Source of the DNA: an uncultured Gammaproteobacteria bacterium
Lineage (GTDB): Bacteria > Pseudomonadota > Gammaproteobacteria > Pseudomonadales > Pseudohongiellaceae
Reading direction: 5' to 3'
DNA: 43,184 nt
NCBI GenBank assembly: GCA_913054495.1
Contig: CAJXIY010000012.1
Span: 1 to 43,184 of the forward strand
Every line of letters starts with the position of its first letter. Within the stretch, counting starts at the first letter, position 1. This document shows, in pieces, positions 1 to 10,240 of the stretch. The translations under genes and the position numbers were made by a program. The notes beneath the pieces are model-generated. The model saw only the letters and a list, made by a program, of their open reading frames with translations. It ran no database searches and was not told where the DNA came from.

Positions 1-82
1 TTTCTTCGGCGGAGTAGTGTCGGCGGGTGGCCCGACGAATATCTCGAATAGTCTTTTGGGCACTGCTTTTCTTTCTCATCAT
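1..82 (-). CDS. IS3-family transposase OrfA, N-terminal fragment cut by the window edge
   Basis: The first 27 codons on the minus strand are open and start at tandem ATGs (80-82 and 77-79). They encode a basic peptide with the segments KKSSAQKTIRDIRRATRRHY and YSAEE. This is how I know the OrfA helix-turn-helix proteins of one IS3-family branch to begin. A purine-rich ribosome site (AAGAGGAAG) lies just upstream at about 85-93. The gene runs out of the window to the left, so length and intactness cannot be judged. The insertion sequence end should lie between here and gltD. A possible terminus reading TGGACATAATCCCC on the minus strand (about 134-147) is only a guess, because the partner end is outside the window. 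Confidence 0.6.
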   Translation of the reverse strand, partial: MMRKKSSAQKTIRDIRRATRRHYSAEE

Positions 83-412
83 CACTTCCTCTTGGAGTTA
101 ACGATGAGCCAATACTGTCTCTTAGGCAATTAGGGGATTATGTCCAACTAGGGCTGACGGGATACAGTGCCGGGTATAGGATTGATACTGGAAATCGACC
201 TCGAAGAAGATGCCCGTTTGGAACTGGTGGATTTCACGTCAGCACAGTAGGCAAATGTTGCCGCTAGCGCACCGCCGGCATTGTCACGACGCTTTGCGGC
301 CACCTCAAACTCGAAACGCTTCCCATGCGGACGGAACACAGGAGTCGAACGCATGGATTCAGGAGTTTTCGTTTACATCCCCCTGAGGTGGCCGTACTTT
401 TTTTGATTTATT
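83..412. other. Gap between IS fragment and gltD
   Basis: There is no convincing gene here. A 68-codon minus-strand frame at 148-354 is serine/arginine-rich, has no recognisable domain and lacks a good ribosome site. The gap probably holds the end of the insertion sequence (toward 83-150) and the 3' flank of gltD. No hairpin with a T-run was seen downstream of the gltD stop. Confidence 0.5.
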
Positions 413-1849
413 TCAGTCTATAAGGAATTGGTCTATCCGATCGGCCACCAGGCGACCTTCGTCGATGGCATTAACGACGAGGGACTGTCCGCGGCGGCAG
501 TCGCCGGCGGCGAATACCCCGGCTCTGGAAGTCTGAAATTCATCGTAGCTGGCCTTGTAATTGGAGCGACCGTCCAGTTCCAGGTCCAGCTCTTTGCTCA
601 CATAGTGCTCGGGACCAAGAAATCCCATGGAAATGAGAATCAGGTCGGCTTCCCAGAACTCAATAGTGCCAGGTATCTCTTTAAAATTCTCATCCACTTC
701 CACGGTATTTATACCTAACAACTTGCCCTCATCATCGCAAACAAACTCCTTGCCGGAGATCGAATAGACCCGTGGGTCCTGACCAAAGTGTTGAGCCGCT
801 TCTTCATGACCATAGTCCACTCGATGAATAATTGGCCACAGCGGCCAGGGATTATCGTCGGCTCGATCGATCGGGGGCTTTGGCATAATCTCGAAATTGA
901 CCAGGGATTTGCAGCCGTGCCGAAGCGAGGTGCCAATACAGTCGGTACCCGTATCACCACCGCCAATCACGATAACATTCTTGTCTTTGGCACTGATATA
1001 GGCCCCATCATTCAGATTCGAATTCAGTAAAGAGCGGGTGTTCTTGAGCAGAAACTCCATGGCGAAGTAGATGCCGTCACTGTCCCTATAAGGAATTGGC
1101 AAATCCCGCGCTGTGGTGGCACCGGTTGCCAGTAACAGCGCATCGTTGTCCTTTAATAACTGATCGACTGCAAGGGCGTTCTCGCCGGCACCGCCAACAT
1201 CGGCGCTCACTACAAAGCTTATGCCTTCTTCTCGCAATAAATCGACACGCCTATCGACAACGTCTTTCCCCAGTTTCATGTTGGGGATGCCATACATCAG
1301 CAGGCCGCCGATACGATCATCACGTTCGTAAACCGTCACCTCATGACCCGCATGGTTCAACTGAGCAGCGGCAGCCAGGCCCGCAGGGCCGGACCCTATG
1401 ATCGCGACTTTCTTGCCGCTGCGGGTGGTGGGAGGATTGGCAACAACCCAGCCCTCATCGAATCCCTTATCAATAATTGCACATTCGATATTTTTAATAG
1501 TGACCGCAGGCTCGTTCACCCCCAGCACACAAGCACCCTCGCAGGGTGCGGGGCATACTCGGCCGGTGAACTCCGGGAAGTTATTGGTCTTATGCAGGCG
1601 CTCCAGTGCCTCCTTCCAGCGACCCTGATACACCAGGTCATTCCACTCGGGGATCAGATTGTAAACCGGGCAACCTTCATCGGATTGACAGAATGGCACG
1701 CCACAGTCCATGCACCGGGCCCCCTGTGTGGCCAGGTGCCGATCATCGTGCTCGGTGTAAATTTCCTTGAAATCCACCAGCCGTTCCATGGCATCACGAT
1801 AAGGCTCGGTTTCCCGATCGAATTCCTTAAACCCTGTGAGCTTTCCCAT
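413..1849 (-). CDS. gltD: Glutamate synthase [NADPH] small subunit GltD
   Basis: This is the beta subunit of NADPH-GOGAT. It oxidises NADPH on FAD and passes electrons through iron-sulfur clusters to GltB, which makes glutamate from glutamine and 2-oxoglutarate in the cytoplasm. The 478-residue protein has family length. The N-terminal cluster region carries C46, C49, C54, C60 and then C99, C103, C107. The first Rossmann motif GSGPAG (about 152-157) binds FAD, and a second, [11 protein letters not shown] (about 294-304), binds NADPH. The C-terminal [16 protein letters not shown] stretch is typical of this flavoprotein fold. It lies 52 bp downstream of gltB on the same strand, so the two are almost certainly cotranscribed in the order gltB-gltD. 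No odd residues were noticed. Confidence 0.97.
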   Translation of the reverse strand: MGKLTGFKEFDRETEPYRDAMERLVDFKEIYTEHDDRHLATQGARCMDCGVPFCQSDEGCPVYNLIPEWNDLVYQGRWKEALERLHKTNNFPEFTGRVCPAPCEGACVLGVNEPAVTIKNIECAIIDKGFDEGWVVANPPTTRSGKKVAIIGSGPAGLAAAAQLNHAGHEVTVYERDDRIGGLLMYGIPNMKLGKDVVDRRVDLLREEGISFVVSADVGGAGENALAVDQLLKDNDALLLATGATTARDLPIPYRDSDGIYFAMEFLLKNTRSLLNSNLNDGAYISAKDKNVIVIGGGDTGTDCIGTSLRHGCKSLVNFEIMPKPPIDRADDNPWPLWPIIHRVDYGHEEAAQHFGQDPRVYSISGKEFVCDDEGKLLGINTVEVDENFKEIPGTIEFWEADLILISMGFLGPEHYVSKELDLELDGRSNYKASYDEFQTSRAGVFAAGDCRRGQSLVVNAIDEGRLVADRIDQFLID

Positions 1850-1901
1850 TGACTATTCCAAATCTTCGCGTGCGTCGTTTACGGCTAACCCGAGGCCGGG
1901 C

Positions 1902-4900
1902 TCAGGCGGCGTTTGCCGCAGCCTGTTCATTGAGAACACGTTTGTAGTCGACAGGCATCACCTTAATGAATTGACTTAATGTGTGTACCCAGTTATCGAG
2001 GATTGCCCTGGCAACGGGAGAATCGGTGTATTTATAGTGATTGGCAATTAAGGCTTTCAGTTCAAGAATGTCCTCAGCCGCAGTCACCTTTTCCAGCTCG
2101 AATGTTTCCAGATTGCATTGGCGGTGGAATTCGCCGCCCCGATTCCATACATAGGCGATACCGCCGCTCATGCCGGCGCCAAAATTTCTGCCGGTGCTGC
2201 CAAGTACAACTACGCGACCACCGGTCATATATTCGCAGCCATGGTCGCCTATGCCTTCGACCACGGTCCTTGCGCCGCTGTTGCGAACCGCGAAGCGCTC
2301 GGCGACGATGCCGCGGATATAGGCTTCGCCACCGGTGGCACCATAGAGGATAACGTTGCCGGCGATCACGTTTTCTTCGGCCTTAAAAGTGCTCTCTTTA
2401 GGTGGATAAATAATTATCTTGCCACCGGAGAGCCCCTTGCCCACATAATCGTTGGCATCGCCTTCAATGGTGAGGGTAATGCCCTTGGCCAACCAGGCAC
2501 CCAGGCTTTGGCCGGCAGTACCATGGAGTTTAATATTGATGGTGTCATCTGGAAGCATGTCCTCTTTCCAGCGCTTGGCCAGTTCATTGGAGAGCATGGT
2601 GCCCACCACACGGTTGGTATTGGTTATCTCATGCTCGATGTATACCTTTTCTCCGGTTTCCAGAGCCTTGCTCGCCAGGCGTATCAACTCATTATCGAGA
2701 GCCTTGTCCAGACCGTGATCCTGATCCATGGTTTTATAAAATTCGGTGCCCTCAAAAATCACTTTTGCCGGTTGCAGGATAGCGCTGAGATCCAGGCCGC
2801 TTGCTTTCCAGTGATCAATAGCGTCATCTGAGTCCAGCAAATCAACCCGGCCAATCATTTCATTGACGGTACGCAGTCCGAGCTCAGCCATAATGCCGCG
2901 CATCTCTTCTGCGACCATAAACAGGTAGTTCACTACGTGTTCTGGCTTGCCCCTGAATTTCTTACGCAAATCCGGATCCTGCGTGGCAATACCAACAGGG
3001 CAGGTATTTAGATGGCACTTACGCATCATGATGCAACCGAGGGTGATTAATGGTGCGGTAGCAAAGCCATACTCTTCAGCGCCCAGTAGTGTCGCTATTG
3101 CAATATCTCGGCCGGTCTTCAGCTGGCCATCGGTTTGCAGGGTAACCCGAGAGCGTAAATTATTCATGACCAGTGTTTGATGGGTTTCGGCTACGCCCAG
3201 TTCCCAGGGCAAGCCGGCGTGTCTGATAGACGTCAGTGGTGATGCCCCGGTACCGCCATCGTGCCCGGCTATAACCAGGTGATCGGTTTTTGCCTTGGTA
3301 ACTCCGGCAGCTATAGTGCCGACACCGATTTCAGACACCAGTTTCACACTGATACGGGCTGCGGGATTCGCATTCTTAAGATCGTGGATAAGCTGCGCGA
3401 TATCCTCGATCGAATAGATATCGTGGTGGGGTGGAGGACTGATCAGACCAACACCAGGGGTTGAGTAGCGTATACGAGCGATATAGTCATCCACCTTTCG
3501 ACCGGGTAGCTCTCCGCCTTCGCCGGGCTTGGCTCCCTGGGCAATTTTGATCTGCAGTTCGTCAGCATTGGTGAGGTACCAAGCGGTCACACCGAAGCGT
3601 CCAGAGGCAACTTGCTTGATAGCAGAACGTTTCGAATCACCGTTAGCTAGTGGCTCAAAGCGGGCAGAATCTTCACCGCCTTCCCCGGTGTTGGATTTTC
3701 CGCCGATCCGGTTCATGGCCACAGCCAGGGTTTCGTGACTCTCCGCGGAAATTGAGCCAAAGCTCATTGCGCCGGTGGCGAAGCGTTTCACGATTTCGCT
3801 GGCAGGCTCCACATCTTTTAACTCAATCGCCGCATTTACATCGGTCTTAAATTTCATCAAGCCACGGAAGGTAGCGCGGCGGGTGCTGTCTTCATTGGCG
3901 GATTCAGCAAAGGCAGCATAGGCGTCGGCACTATTAGTTCTGGCGGCTACCTGCAACTTCGAAATCGTACTCGGATTCCACATATGGGTCTCACCACCAC
4001 TGCGCCATTGGAAATCGCCGGGATTTGTCAGCACTGGTATCCTGTCGCTCTCCCTGGCCGGAAAACCAATGCTGTGGCGCCTGCGTGATTCCTCAATCAA
4101 TACGTCGAAGCCCACGCCCTGAACCCGGCTTGCTGTGCCGACAAAACATCGATCGATGATTTCACTGGCGAGACCGACGGCTTCAAATATTTGTGCCCCT
4201 TTATAAGATTGCAAAGTCGAGATGCCCATCTTGGCCATCACTTTCAGCATGCCCTTGGCAATACCTTTCTTGTAGGCTGTCACCAATTTTTCTTCATCCG
4301 TATACTTGTCGCCTAATAATCCTTCTTTGTTCACTTGCCACAGGGCTTCGAAGGCGAGGTAAGGATTAATGGCGTCAGCGCCATAACCCGTCAGTAAGCA
4401 ATGATGATGAACTTCCCGCGCTTCACCGGTTTCGAGCACAATGCCAATTTGAGTCCTCTTAAGGGCGTCGATCAGGTGATGATGGACTGCGCCACAGGCA
4501 ACCATGGCGCTCAGTGGAATTCGCGACTGAGAAATTTTGCGATCGCTAAGAATAATAAAGGAGAATCCATCCTCGATAGCCTGGGCGGCTTCGATACAGA
4601 TTCGATCGAGGGCTGTTTGAAATCCCTGGTTTTCTGCCATCTCATAAGTGATGTCAATAAGCTGGGAGCGCATGCCCTGATAGTTCATCTGCTTAATATC
4701 GGTAAGTTGCCGATTGGAGAGTATTGGATGCTCGAGACTTAAACGATGAACTTGCTCGGCAGTCGACTCGAGCAAATTGCCCTCCGGACCGACAAAGCAT
4801 TCCAGGGACATCACCACTTCTTCTCGAATGGAGTCGATAGCCGGATTAGTGACTTGGGCAAACAACTGTTTAAAATAGTCATAGATCATTCTTGGCTTGT

Positions 4901-6464
4901 CTGACAGACAAGCCAGCGATGAATCACAGCCCATCGAACCCAACGGATCCCGTGCCTCGGTCACCAGAGGGATTAGCATGAAATGCAGGGTTTCTGTTGT
5001 GTAACCGAAAGCCTGCATGCGCCGCAAAAGGTTTTCGCTCTCGAGCGAACAGGCAGGGCTAACACTGGCGATATCGGCAAGCGTTACTTTTTGCGCGGCT
5101 AGCCATTCACCATAAGGCCGTTTAGCGCTAATAATTTGTTTTACTTCCTCGTCTGGAATCAGACGGCCTGCTTCGAAATCCAGCAAAAACATCTTGCCCG
5201 GTTCTAATCGGCCCTTGAGTTTCACATTGGTCGGATCTACCTGCAGCACACCCACCTCGGAGGCCATAATCACCTTATCGTCGTGAGTAAGATAATAACG
5301 GCTCGGGCGTAGCCCGTTCCTGTCCAACACCGCGCCGATGTACTGGCCGTCAGAGAAAACGATGGAGGCCGGCCCATCCCATGGTTCCATCAGTGCTGAA
5401 TGAAACTCGTAGAAGGCCTTCTTGCCTGTCGCCATGTATTCATCGGACTGCCAGGCCTCAGGAATCATCATCATGACGGCTTCCGCCAAGGAGCGCCCGG
5501 AAAGCAGTAAAAATTCGAGTACGGCGTCAAAACTTCCGGAATCGGTGCAGTCACTCTCGATAACCGGAAAGATAGCTGCGAGCTTGTCGCCGAAGACATC
5601 GGTTTGAATATTGCCTTCCCGGGCGACCATGGAATTCATGTTGCCCCGCAGCGTATTAATCTCACCATTGTGGCTCATTAAACGATTCGGCTGCGCCCGA
5701 TCCCAGGACGGGAACGTATTGGTGCTGAAGCGCGAATGTACCATCGCCAGGTGAGTCTCGAAATCGAGATTAGTCAAATCCCGGTAAAAAGGAAACAACT
5801 GTCCGGGTGTGAGCATGCCCTTGTAGACGATAACCTTGCTGGATAGGCTACAGGCGTATAGTTGCTTCGCCTCGGTCAACGCCTCATCGTTGCGCAACTG
5901 GTGAGTAAAACGTTTGCGGATGATGTACAGAGCACGTTCGAAACTTTCCCGAGACAGGCCGTCTGCGGCGGCAATAAAGAGCTGCTCGATTCGTGGTTGC
6001 GCCATTCTCGCCGCTGGTCCGACGTCGGCGGCATCGGCGTCGACTGGCACTTCACGCCATCCCACCAATATTTGATTCTCTTCGGCGACGATGGCGTCGA
6101 TGACGGCATGGCACCTGGCTCGCTCTGCCTCCAATTGGGGGAGAAATATATTGCCGACAGCGTATTCCCCGGCGGCGGGGAGCTCGGCATCGAGGTCTGA
6201 TTTTGCAATCTTTTGGAAGAAACTGTGGGGCAGGGCTACCAGTATGCCGGCGCCGTCACCGGTGTTGGCTTCGAATCCACAGCCGCCACGGTGGCCCATG
6301 CGGGAATTAATATGATGGGCATCCAGCATGATCTGGTGACTGGGCTGCCCCTTAATGTTGGCGACAAAACCGACACCACAGGAATCCTTTTCCAGGGCTG
6401 GATCGTACAGCCCGGTTTTCTCAGGGTAGCCAAATTTCAAGGGTAGGTGTATGCCGTCACTCAT
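1902..6464 (-). CDS. gltB: Glutamate synthase [NADPH] large subunit GltB
   Basis: The large alpha subunit hydrolyses glutamine and channels ammonia to 2-oxoglutarate on FMN. At 1520 residues it has full family length. The class II amidotransferase domain is at the N terminus. The catalytic cysteine is C29 in KDSCGVGF, so the first 28 residues are probably a propeptide that must be removed to free it. The [3Fe-4S] ligands C1144, C1150 and C1155 sit in CIMMRKCHLNTCPVG with the spacing known from the enterobacterial enzyme. The FMN synthase domain spans roughly residues 830-1220. The C-terminal beta-helix domain with glycine-rich repeats (for example GLSGGKIIIYPP) follows. The start ATG (6462-6464) has a GAGAG-type site upstream. 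It is the first gene of the gltBD operon. Confidence 0.97.
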   Translation of the reverse strand: MSDGIHLPLKFGYPEKTGLYDPALEKDSCGVGFVANIKGQPSHQIMLDAHHINSRMGHRGGCGFEANTGDGAGILVALPHSFFQKIAKSDLDAELPAAGEYAVGNIFLPQLEAERARCHAVIDAIVAEENQILVGWREVPVDADAADVGPAARMAQPRIEQLFIAAADGLSRESFERALYIIRKRFTHQLRNDEALTEAKQLYACSLSSKVIVYKGMLTPGQLFPFYRDLTNLDFETHLAMVHSRFSTNTFPSWDRAQPNRLMSHNGEINTLRGNMNSMVAREGNIQTDVFGDKLAAIFPVIESDCTDSGSFDAVLEFLLLSGRSLAEAVMMMIPEAWQSDEYMATGKKAFYEFHSALMEPWDGPASIVFSDGQYIGAVLDRNGLRPSRYYLTHDDKVIMASEVGVLQVDPTNVKLKGRLEPGKMFLLDFEAGRLIPDEEVKQIISAKRPYGEWLAAQKVTLADIASVSPACSLESENLLRRMQAFGYTTETLHFMLIPLVTEARDPLGSMGCDSSLACLSDKPRMIYDYFKQLFAQVTNPAIDSIREEVVMSLECFVGPEGNLLESTAEQVHRLSLEHPILSNRQLTDIKQMNYQGMRSQLIDITYEMAENQGFQTALDRICIEAAQAIEDGFSFIILSDRKISQSRIPLSAMVACGAVHHHLIDALKRTQIGIVLETGEAREVHHHCLLTGYGADAINPYLAFEALWQVNKEGLLGDKYTDEEKLVTAYKKGIAKGMLKVMAKMGISTLQSYKGAQIFEAVGLASEIIDRCFVGTASRVQGVGFDVLIEESRRRHSIGFPARESDRIPVLTNPGDFQWRSGGETHMWNPSTISKLQVAARTNSADAYAAFAESANEDSTRRATFRGLMKFKTDVNAAIELKDVEPASEIVKRFATGAMSFGSISAESHETLAVAMNRIGGKSNTGEGGEDSARFEPLANGDSKRSAIKQVASGRFGVTAWYLTNADELQIKIAQGAKPGEGGELPGRKVDDYIARIRYSTPGVGLISPPPHHDIYSIEDIAQLIHDLKNANPAARISVKLVSEIGVGTIAAGVTKAKTDHLVIAGHDGGTGASPLTSIRHAGLPWELGVAETHQTLVMNNLRSRVTLQTDGQLKTGRDIAIATLLGAEEYGFATAPLITLGCIMMRKCHLNTCPVGIATQDPDLRKKFRGKPEHVVNYLFMVAEEMRGIMAELGLRTVNEMIGRVDLLDSDDAIDHWKASGLDLSAILQPAKVIFEGTEFYKTMDQDHGLDKALDNELIRLASKALETGEKVYIEHEITNTNRVVGTMLSNELAKRWKEDMLPDDTINIKLHGTAGQSLGAWLAKGITLTIEGDANDYVGKGLSGGKIIIYPPKESTFKAEENVIAGNVILYGATGGEAYIRGIVAERFAVRNSGARTVVEGIGDHGCEYMTGGRVVVLGSTGRNFGAGMSGGIAYVWNRGGEFHRQCNLETFELEKVTAAEDILELKALIANHYKYTDSPVARAILDNWVHTLSQFIKVMPVDYKRVLNEQAAANAA

Positions 6465-6645
6465 AGAGGATTAGTCTCTCATCGTTCTTTTTAATTCGCC
6501 CTGCGCTTTTCTACTACCGTTACTCCACCACCCGATGATGGTTCTGCTGCTCGGGATGAAAGCGGACTCTGGTGTTGTGTCCTGAGAGGGCTTGACGATT
6601 CAATCAATCCCCCACATTAATCAGGGACCACGGAGAGGGCCGCAA

Positions 6646-6673
6646 ACAATAACATTGCGTCAGAAAAAGTCAA
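6646..6673 (-). promoter_or_regulatory. Candidate sigma-70 promoter for gltBD
   Basis: Reading the minus strand, TTGACT (6668-6673) is followed after 16 bp by TATTGT (6646-6651). This gives a five-of-six -35 and a four-of-six -10 match, pointing toward gltB. The predicted leader would be about 175 nt. Found by eye only. Confidence 0.35.
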
Positions 6674-7132
6674 GGAAGACGCGGCTCTCCGGGAATTTGA
6701 CGCTTCGCTAACTGGCTGATTTCGCCGCAGTTATAAGCGATGAGCCTGCGCCACAAAATGGCAATATATTGTCATAGTCACCTGGTCACTTGAACTAGCC
6801 AACAGCCCTAAGCATGGCCTTAATTGTCTGCCGGCTACGGTCGGGGCGCAAAAAACAGCGGCTGAAAACACAGCTTTGTGGGTTGACTGCTCGATACGGG
6901 GCGTCAGTGCGCGGTTCCAAATGCGATGTTATCGGCTGCCACAGGGGCCGAATTTTGCAGCCTGGCAGGGCGACCAGCAACAGTGTAAATCGGTATCAAT
7001 TTCACGGCATTTTTGGCGCCGTTCGGAGCGCACCACAGCCCTGCCCCAAATCACCAGACGCTACGCCCCGCCTGCGCTGGAGTAGCTTGCTAAAAACCAG
7101 TAGGTGATTTACTCTACTCGATCTTGCTTGGC

Positions 7133-7138
7133 TATAAT
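7133..7138 (+). promoter_or_regulatory. Candidate -10 element of the molybdenum hydroxylase operon
   Basis: A perfect TATAAT stands about 80 bp upstream of the first gene. No good TTGACA partner sits 16-18 bp upstream (TTACTC at best), so an activator or extended contacts would be needed. The next strong signal is the GGAGG ribosome site at 7209-7213. Confidence 0.35.
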
Positions 7139-7216
7139 AAAAACGCTGCACCCGCAGTCTATTCTCAGTACTAGAAGAACAAGAATAATTGACCCCATTC
7201 CCAACAACGGAGGCGA

Positions 7217-7810
7217 ATGTATCCCGTGAACACAAAACTAACCCGTAGACGCTTCATCAAAGGAGTGATCGCCTCAGGTGCTGCAGCCACATCGACCTCG
7301 ATCTGGTATGCCGCCAATGGTGCTGAACGCCCCCCTGGCTCGGTGGAGCGTCTGATCAGAATCAATGTAAACGGCCAGGTCCGCAGTGTGGATGTTGCTC
7401 CCCAGGAGACACTGGCATCTACCCTGCGTTACAAGCTGGGCTTGACCGGAACCAAACTGGGCTGTAACCGCGGAGAATGTGGCGCCTGTACTGTGTTGGT
7501 CGATGACATCGCCTCCTACGGCTGTTCCATACTGACCCATTCGGTCAAGGCCAAGCGTATCGAGACAGTAGAAGGACTGGAATCGGCGAATGGGGATCTA
7601 CATCCGGTGCAGCAGGCATTTGTGGAAGAACTTTCCCCACAGTGTGGTTACTGCACACCAGGGCAGGTGATGGCTGCAGTAGGACTGCTGCGAGCTAACC
7701 CTAACCCCACCCGGGAAGAAGCACGTCAGGGTATGGCAGGTAATATCTGCCGCTGTGGTTCTTATGACTCTTACCTCAATGGCGTCATGCGCGCAGCGGA
7801 AATAGGATAA
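7217..7810 (+). CDS. Tat-exported [2Fe-2S] subunit of a xanthine dehydrogenase-family hydroxylase
   Basis: This is the small electron-transfer subunit of a molybdenum hydroxylase. Its 197 residues begin with a twin-arginine signal (TRRRFIKG, residues 9-16, then a hydrophobic stretch), so the assembled enzyme should be carried to the periplasm as in E. coli PaoABC. The plant-type ferredoxin cluster has C83, C88, C91 and C103. The second cluster, in the helical domain, has C143, C146, C178 and C180 (motifs CGYCTPGQ and CRCGSY). All eight ligands are present. GGAGG at 7209-7213 fixes the start. The gene is followed 5 bp later by the large subunit. The substrate (aldehyde or N-heterocycle) cannot be read from this subunit. 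Confidence 0.93.
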   Translation: MYPVNTKLTRRRFIKGVIASGAAATSTSIWYAANGAERPPGSVERLIRINVNGQVRSVDVAPQETLASTLRYKLGLTGTKLGCNRGECGACTVLVDDIASYGCSILTHSVKAKRIETVEGLESANGDLHPVQQAFVEELSPQCGYCTPGQVMAAVGLLRANPNPTREEARQGMAGNICRCGSYDSYLNGVMRAAEIG

Positions 7811-7815
7811 ACATC

Positions 7816-10239
7816 ATGGCATATATGCATATTGGTAAAGATTTCGTTCCACCAGATGTACCGGGTAAGGTCACTGGCAGAATCAAGTACTCAGAGGACT
7901 ACACGCGCGAAGGCATGGTTTACGCCAGGTTGCTCACCAGTCCCGTTCCCCACGGCCGGGTCGTCAATATCGACGCTTCCGCGGCGCTGGCGATGGACGG
8001 TGTCGTTGGCATCTTAACCGCCGACGACGTATATCCGGACGGAGAGCCGCAAAGCACCGGCCTCAAGATACTGACCAACGAGCCTACCCTGGTCGGTGAG
8101 CCAATCCTCGCCATTGCCGCGGTAGATGAAAAAACCGCCGAAACGGCGATGGCCCTGATTTCCCTCACCATCGAAAGACTGCCCTTTGTACTGGATCCCC
8201 TGGATAGCTTGAGAGAGGGCGGCGCCGATGCCTACAGCGGCGGTAATACCTTCGTGTTTCGACAGGGTTTTGCCCAGGAGAAATGGACATCGGATCAGAT
8301 CACCAGCTTTCAGAACGGCAGAGAGCCTTCGGCAGAGCCGCAACAAAGTTGGGAATACGGCGATCTTGAGGCCGGTTTCGCCAGTTCGGATTTCATCTAC
8401 GAAACGTCTTTCTCCACTGCCGGTTATCCCCATATGTCCATGGAGCCCAGAAGCGCCATGGCCTACTGGGAAAATGGAAAATGTTATTTGCACGGCACCT
8501 CCCAAAGCCTGACGGCTCTCGCCGAGCCCATGGCCAATATCGTCGGTGTGCCACTGGAAGACTTTGTCTTCATTAATGAAGCGACTGGTGGTGGTTTTGG
8601 CCAGAGATCCAGGGCTGCCAGTATTCCCAGCATGGCGATCCCGGCCAGATTCTCCCAGAAGATTAATCGTCCGGTAATGATGCGGGTAACTCGCGAAGAA
8701 GAGTTCACTATAGGTGGTGCGAGACAGGGTCTGCAAGGCTGGATCAAAGTCGGTTTTAAATCCAACGGCGCCATGGCGGCCATGGATATGTACTGCGTCT
8801 CCGATAGTGGCGGCAAGGGCGGCGGCGGCGATGCGAATTCCGCAGCAGCCGGTGTCAGTGCGCTCTATCAAGCCGAAGCCATGCGCTTCCGCAATACCTC
8901 CATCGGTACCAACACTGGCCACAGAGGCGCGCAACGAGGTCCCGGTGAAAACCAGATCATGGCCATCGTTGCCCCAATCATGGACAAGGCCGCAGAGGCT
9001 TTGGGCCTGGATAGACTGGCAATTCGCAAGATGAATGCGGCACAGAACGGTGATGTCAGCGGCAGCAGGAGCACGCCTTTTACCAGTGCCTATATGCCGG
9101 AATGCCTGGAGCAAGCCGCCGAGCAATTTGACTGGGATGGGAGAAAGTCCCGAGCTCGACAGACCAATGGCAGCAAGGTGACGGGTCTTGGCATCGGCCA
9201 GGGTTATCACAATGCCGGCCGTAGTGGCATGGACGGCATTGTCAGAATGCTGCCAAACGGTCGTCTGCAGATGCATACGGGCGTCGGCAACCTAGGCACC
9301 TATTCCTATGCCTCTACCTCTCGTGCCGCCGCCGAAGTATTGAAGATGTCCTGGGATGACTGCGATATCGTCACCGGTCGTACCGACAGGCACCTGGCGA
9401 TCTCCTCGCCCCAGGATGGCAGTAATTCGATTTTCACCAATACTCGCACCGCCTATGGCGCTGCGCAGGACATGTTGGCGAAGATGAAAGAAATTGCAGC
9501 CATGGATCTGGGTGGCGCTGCCGCGGACTACGACATCGACGGCTCCCGGGTCTATCAGATCACCGATGACACGGTGGGCATGACCTACGCCGCAGTCGCT
9601 CAACGCGCCCTGGAGTTGGGTGGAAAATTCACCGGTGAGGCCGAAGTGCCTGAAGACCTGAATTCGCTTACCGCATTATCGGTATCCAGGCTGGCAGGGT
9701 CGGCCTTGATGGGCATCTATCACGACCCTCGACACGCTGGTAACCCGCCGGGCTTCGCGGTCGCCATGATCGAGATAGAGCTGGATACGGAAACCGGCAA
9801 GTTCGATATTATCGAGCTGGTGAACATCGCCGAATGTGGCACGGTGGTCCATCCTCAGGGATTGAAGAACCAGTTAGTGGGCGGAGCCGTATGGGGCATT
9901 GGTCTGTCGGTATTAGAAAGACACCTCTACGATCCTCAAAATGGCATACCGGCCAGCACTGGCTTCTGGCAGAGCAAGATACCCACCTACCTGGATACAC
10001 CTGCAAATATAGGCACCGGTTGGGTCGATCTGCCGGATCCGGAAAACCCCGTAGGCGCTCGGGGTATTGGTGAGCCATCTATGGGTTCAGTTTCTGCTGC
10101 ACTTAACGCCGCTATTTCAGACGCACTGGATGGTCACCTGTTTGACGCCGCGCCTGTTACTACGGACATGATCATTAACCACGTAGCTGGAATATCGGAA
10201 GAAGCGATACCACTAGCTCAAAACAATTTCCGAGGTTGA
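7816..10239 (+). CDS. Molybdopterin-binding large subunit of a xanthine dehydrogenase-family hydroxylase
   Basis: This 807-residue catalytic subunit carries the molybdenum pterin (probably cytosine dinucleotide) cofactor and hydroxylates an aldehyde or heteroaromatic carbon. The motif GGGFGQRSR (about residues 258-266) is the conserved cofactor-contact loop. GHRGAQRGPGENQ near residue 375 corresponds to the arginine-rich loop lining the active site. GARGIGEPSMGS near the C terminus holds the catalytic glutamate (the E of GIGE). It has no signal peptide of its own, so it should ride with the Tat-bearing small subunit. Gene order small-large-medium differs from PaoABC (small-medium-large). No XdhC/PaoD-like cofactor-inserting chaperone is visible nearby. 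Which aldehyde or heterocycle is used remains open. Confidence 0.92.
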   Translation: MAYMHIGKDFVPPDVPGKVTGRIKYSEDYTREGMVYARLLTSPVPHGRVVNIDASAALAMDGVVGILTADDVYPDGEPQSTGLKILTNEPTLVGEPILAIAAVDEKTAETAMALISLTIERLPFVLDPLDSLREGGADAYSGGNTFVFRQGFAQEKWTSDQITSFQNGREPSAEPQQSWEYGDLEAGFASSDFIYETSFSTAGYPHMSMEPRSAMAYWENGKCYLHGTSQSLTALAEPMANIVGVPLEDFVFINEATGGGFGQRSRAASIPSMAIPARFSQKINRPVMMRVTREEEFTIGGARQGLQGWIKVGFKSNGAMAAMDMYCVSDSGGKGGGGDANSAAAGVSALYQAEAMRFRNTSIGTNTGHRGAQRGPGENQIMAIVAPIMDKAAEALGLDRLAIRKMNAAQNGDVSGSRSTPFTSAYMPECLEQAAEQFDWDGRKSRARQTNGSKVTGLGIGQGYHNAGRSGMDGIVRMLPNGRLQMHTGVGNLGTYSYASTSRAAAEVLKMSWDDCDIVTGRTDRHLAISSPQDGSNSIFTNTRTAYGAAQDMLAKMKEIAAMDLGGAAADYDIDGSRVYQITDDTVGMTYAAVAQRALELGGKFTGEAEVPEDLNSLTALSVSRLAGSALMGIYHDPRHAGNPPGFAVAMIEIELDTETGKFDIIELVNIAECGTVVHPQGLKNQLVGGAVWGIGLSVLERHLYDPQNGIPASTGFWQSKIPTYLDTPANIGTGWVDLPDPENPVGARGIGEPSMGSVSAALNAAISDALDGHLFDAAPVTTDMIINHVAGISEEAIPLAQNNFRG

Positions 10240-10240
10240 T

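Larger units (their letters stand above)
6465..7216. other. 752-bp divergent intergenic region between gltB and the molybdenum hydroxylase operon
   Basis: Divergent promoters are expected here, one toward gltB (see 6646-6673) and one toward the hydroxylase genes (see 7133-7138). Short frames of 60-97 codons exist on both strands. They overlap each other and lack good ribosome sites and recognisable protein character, so I do not call them. No tRNA-like fold or strong terminator was seen. Confidence 0.5.

Noticed and set aside
148..354. 68-codon minus-strand frame beside the insertion sequence
   Set aside because: No ribosome site, low-complexity Ser/Arg content and no domain. It more likely reflects intergenic sequence.
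2118..2831. 237-codon plus-strand frame opposite gltB
   Set aside because: It covers the conserved C-terminal domain of gltB on the other strand, with no ribosome site and no recognisable domain.
8014..9276. 420-codon open frame on the minus strand inside the molybdenum subunit gene
   Set aside because: It lies wholly antisense to a gene with clear family motifs and has no protein character of its own. Long antisense frames arise from codon bias in GC-rich genes.
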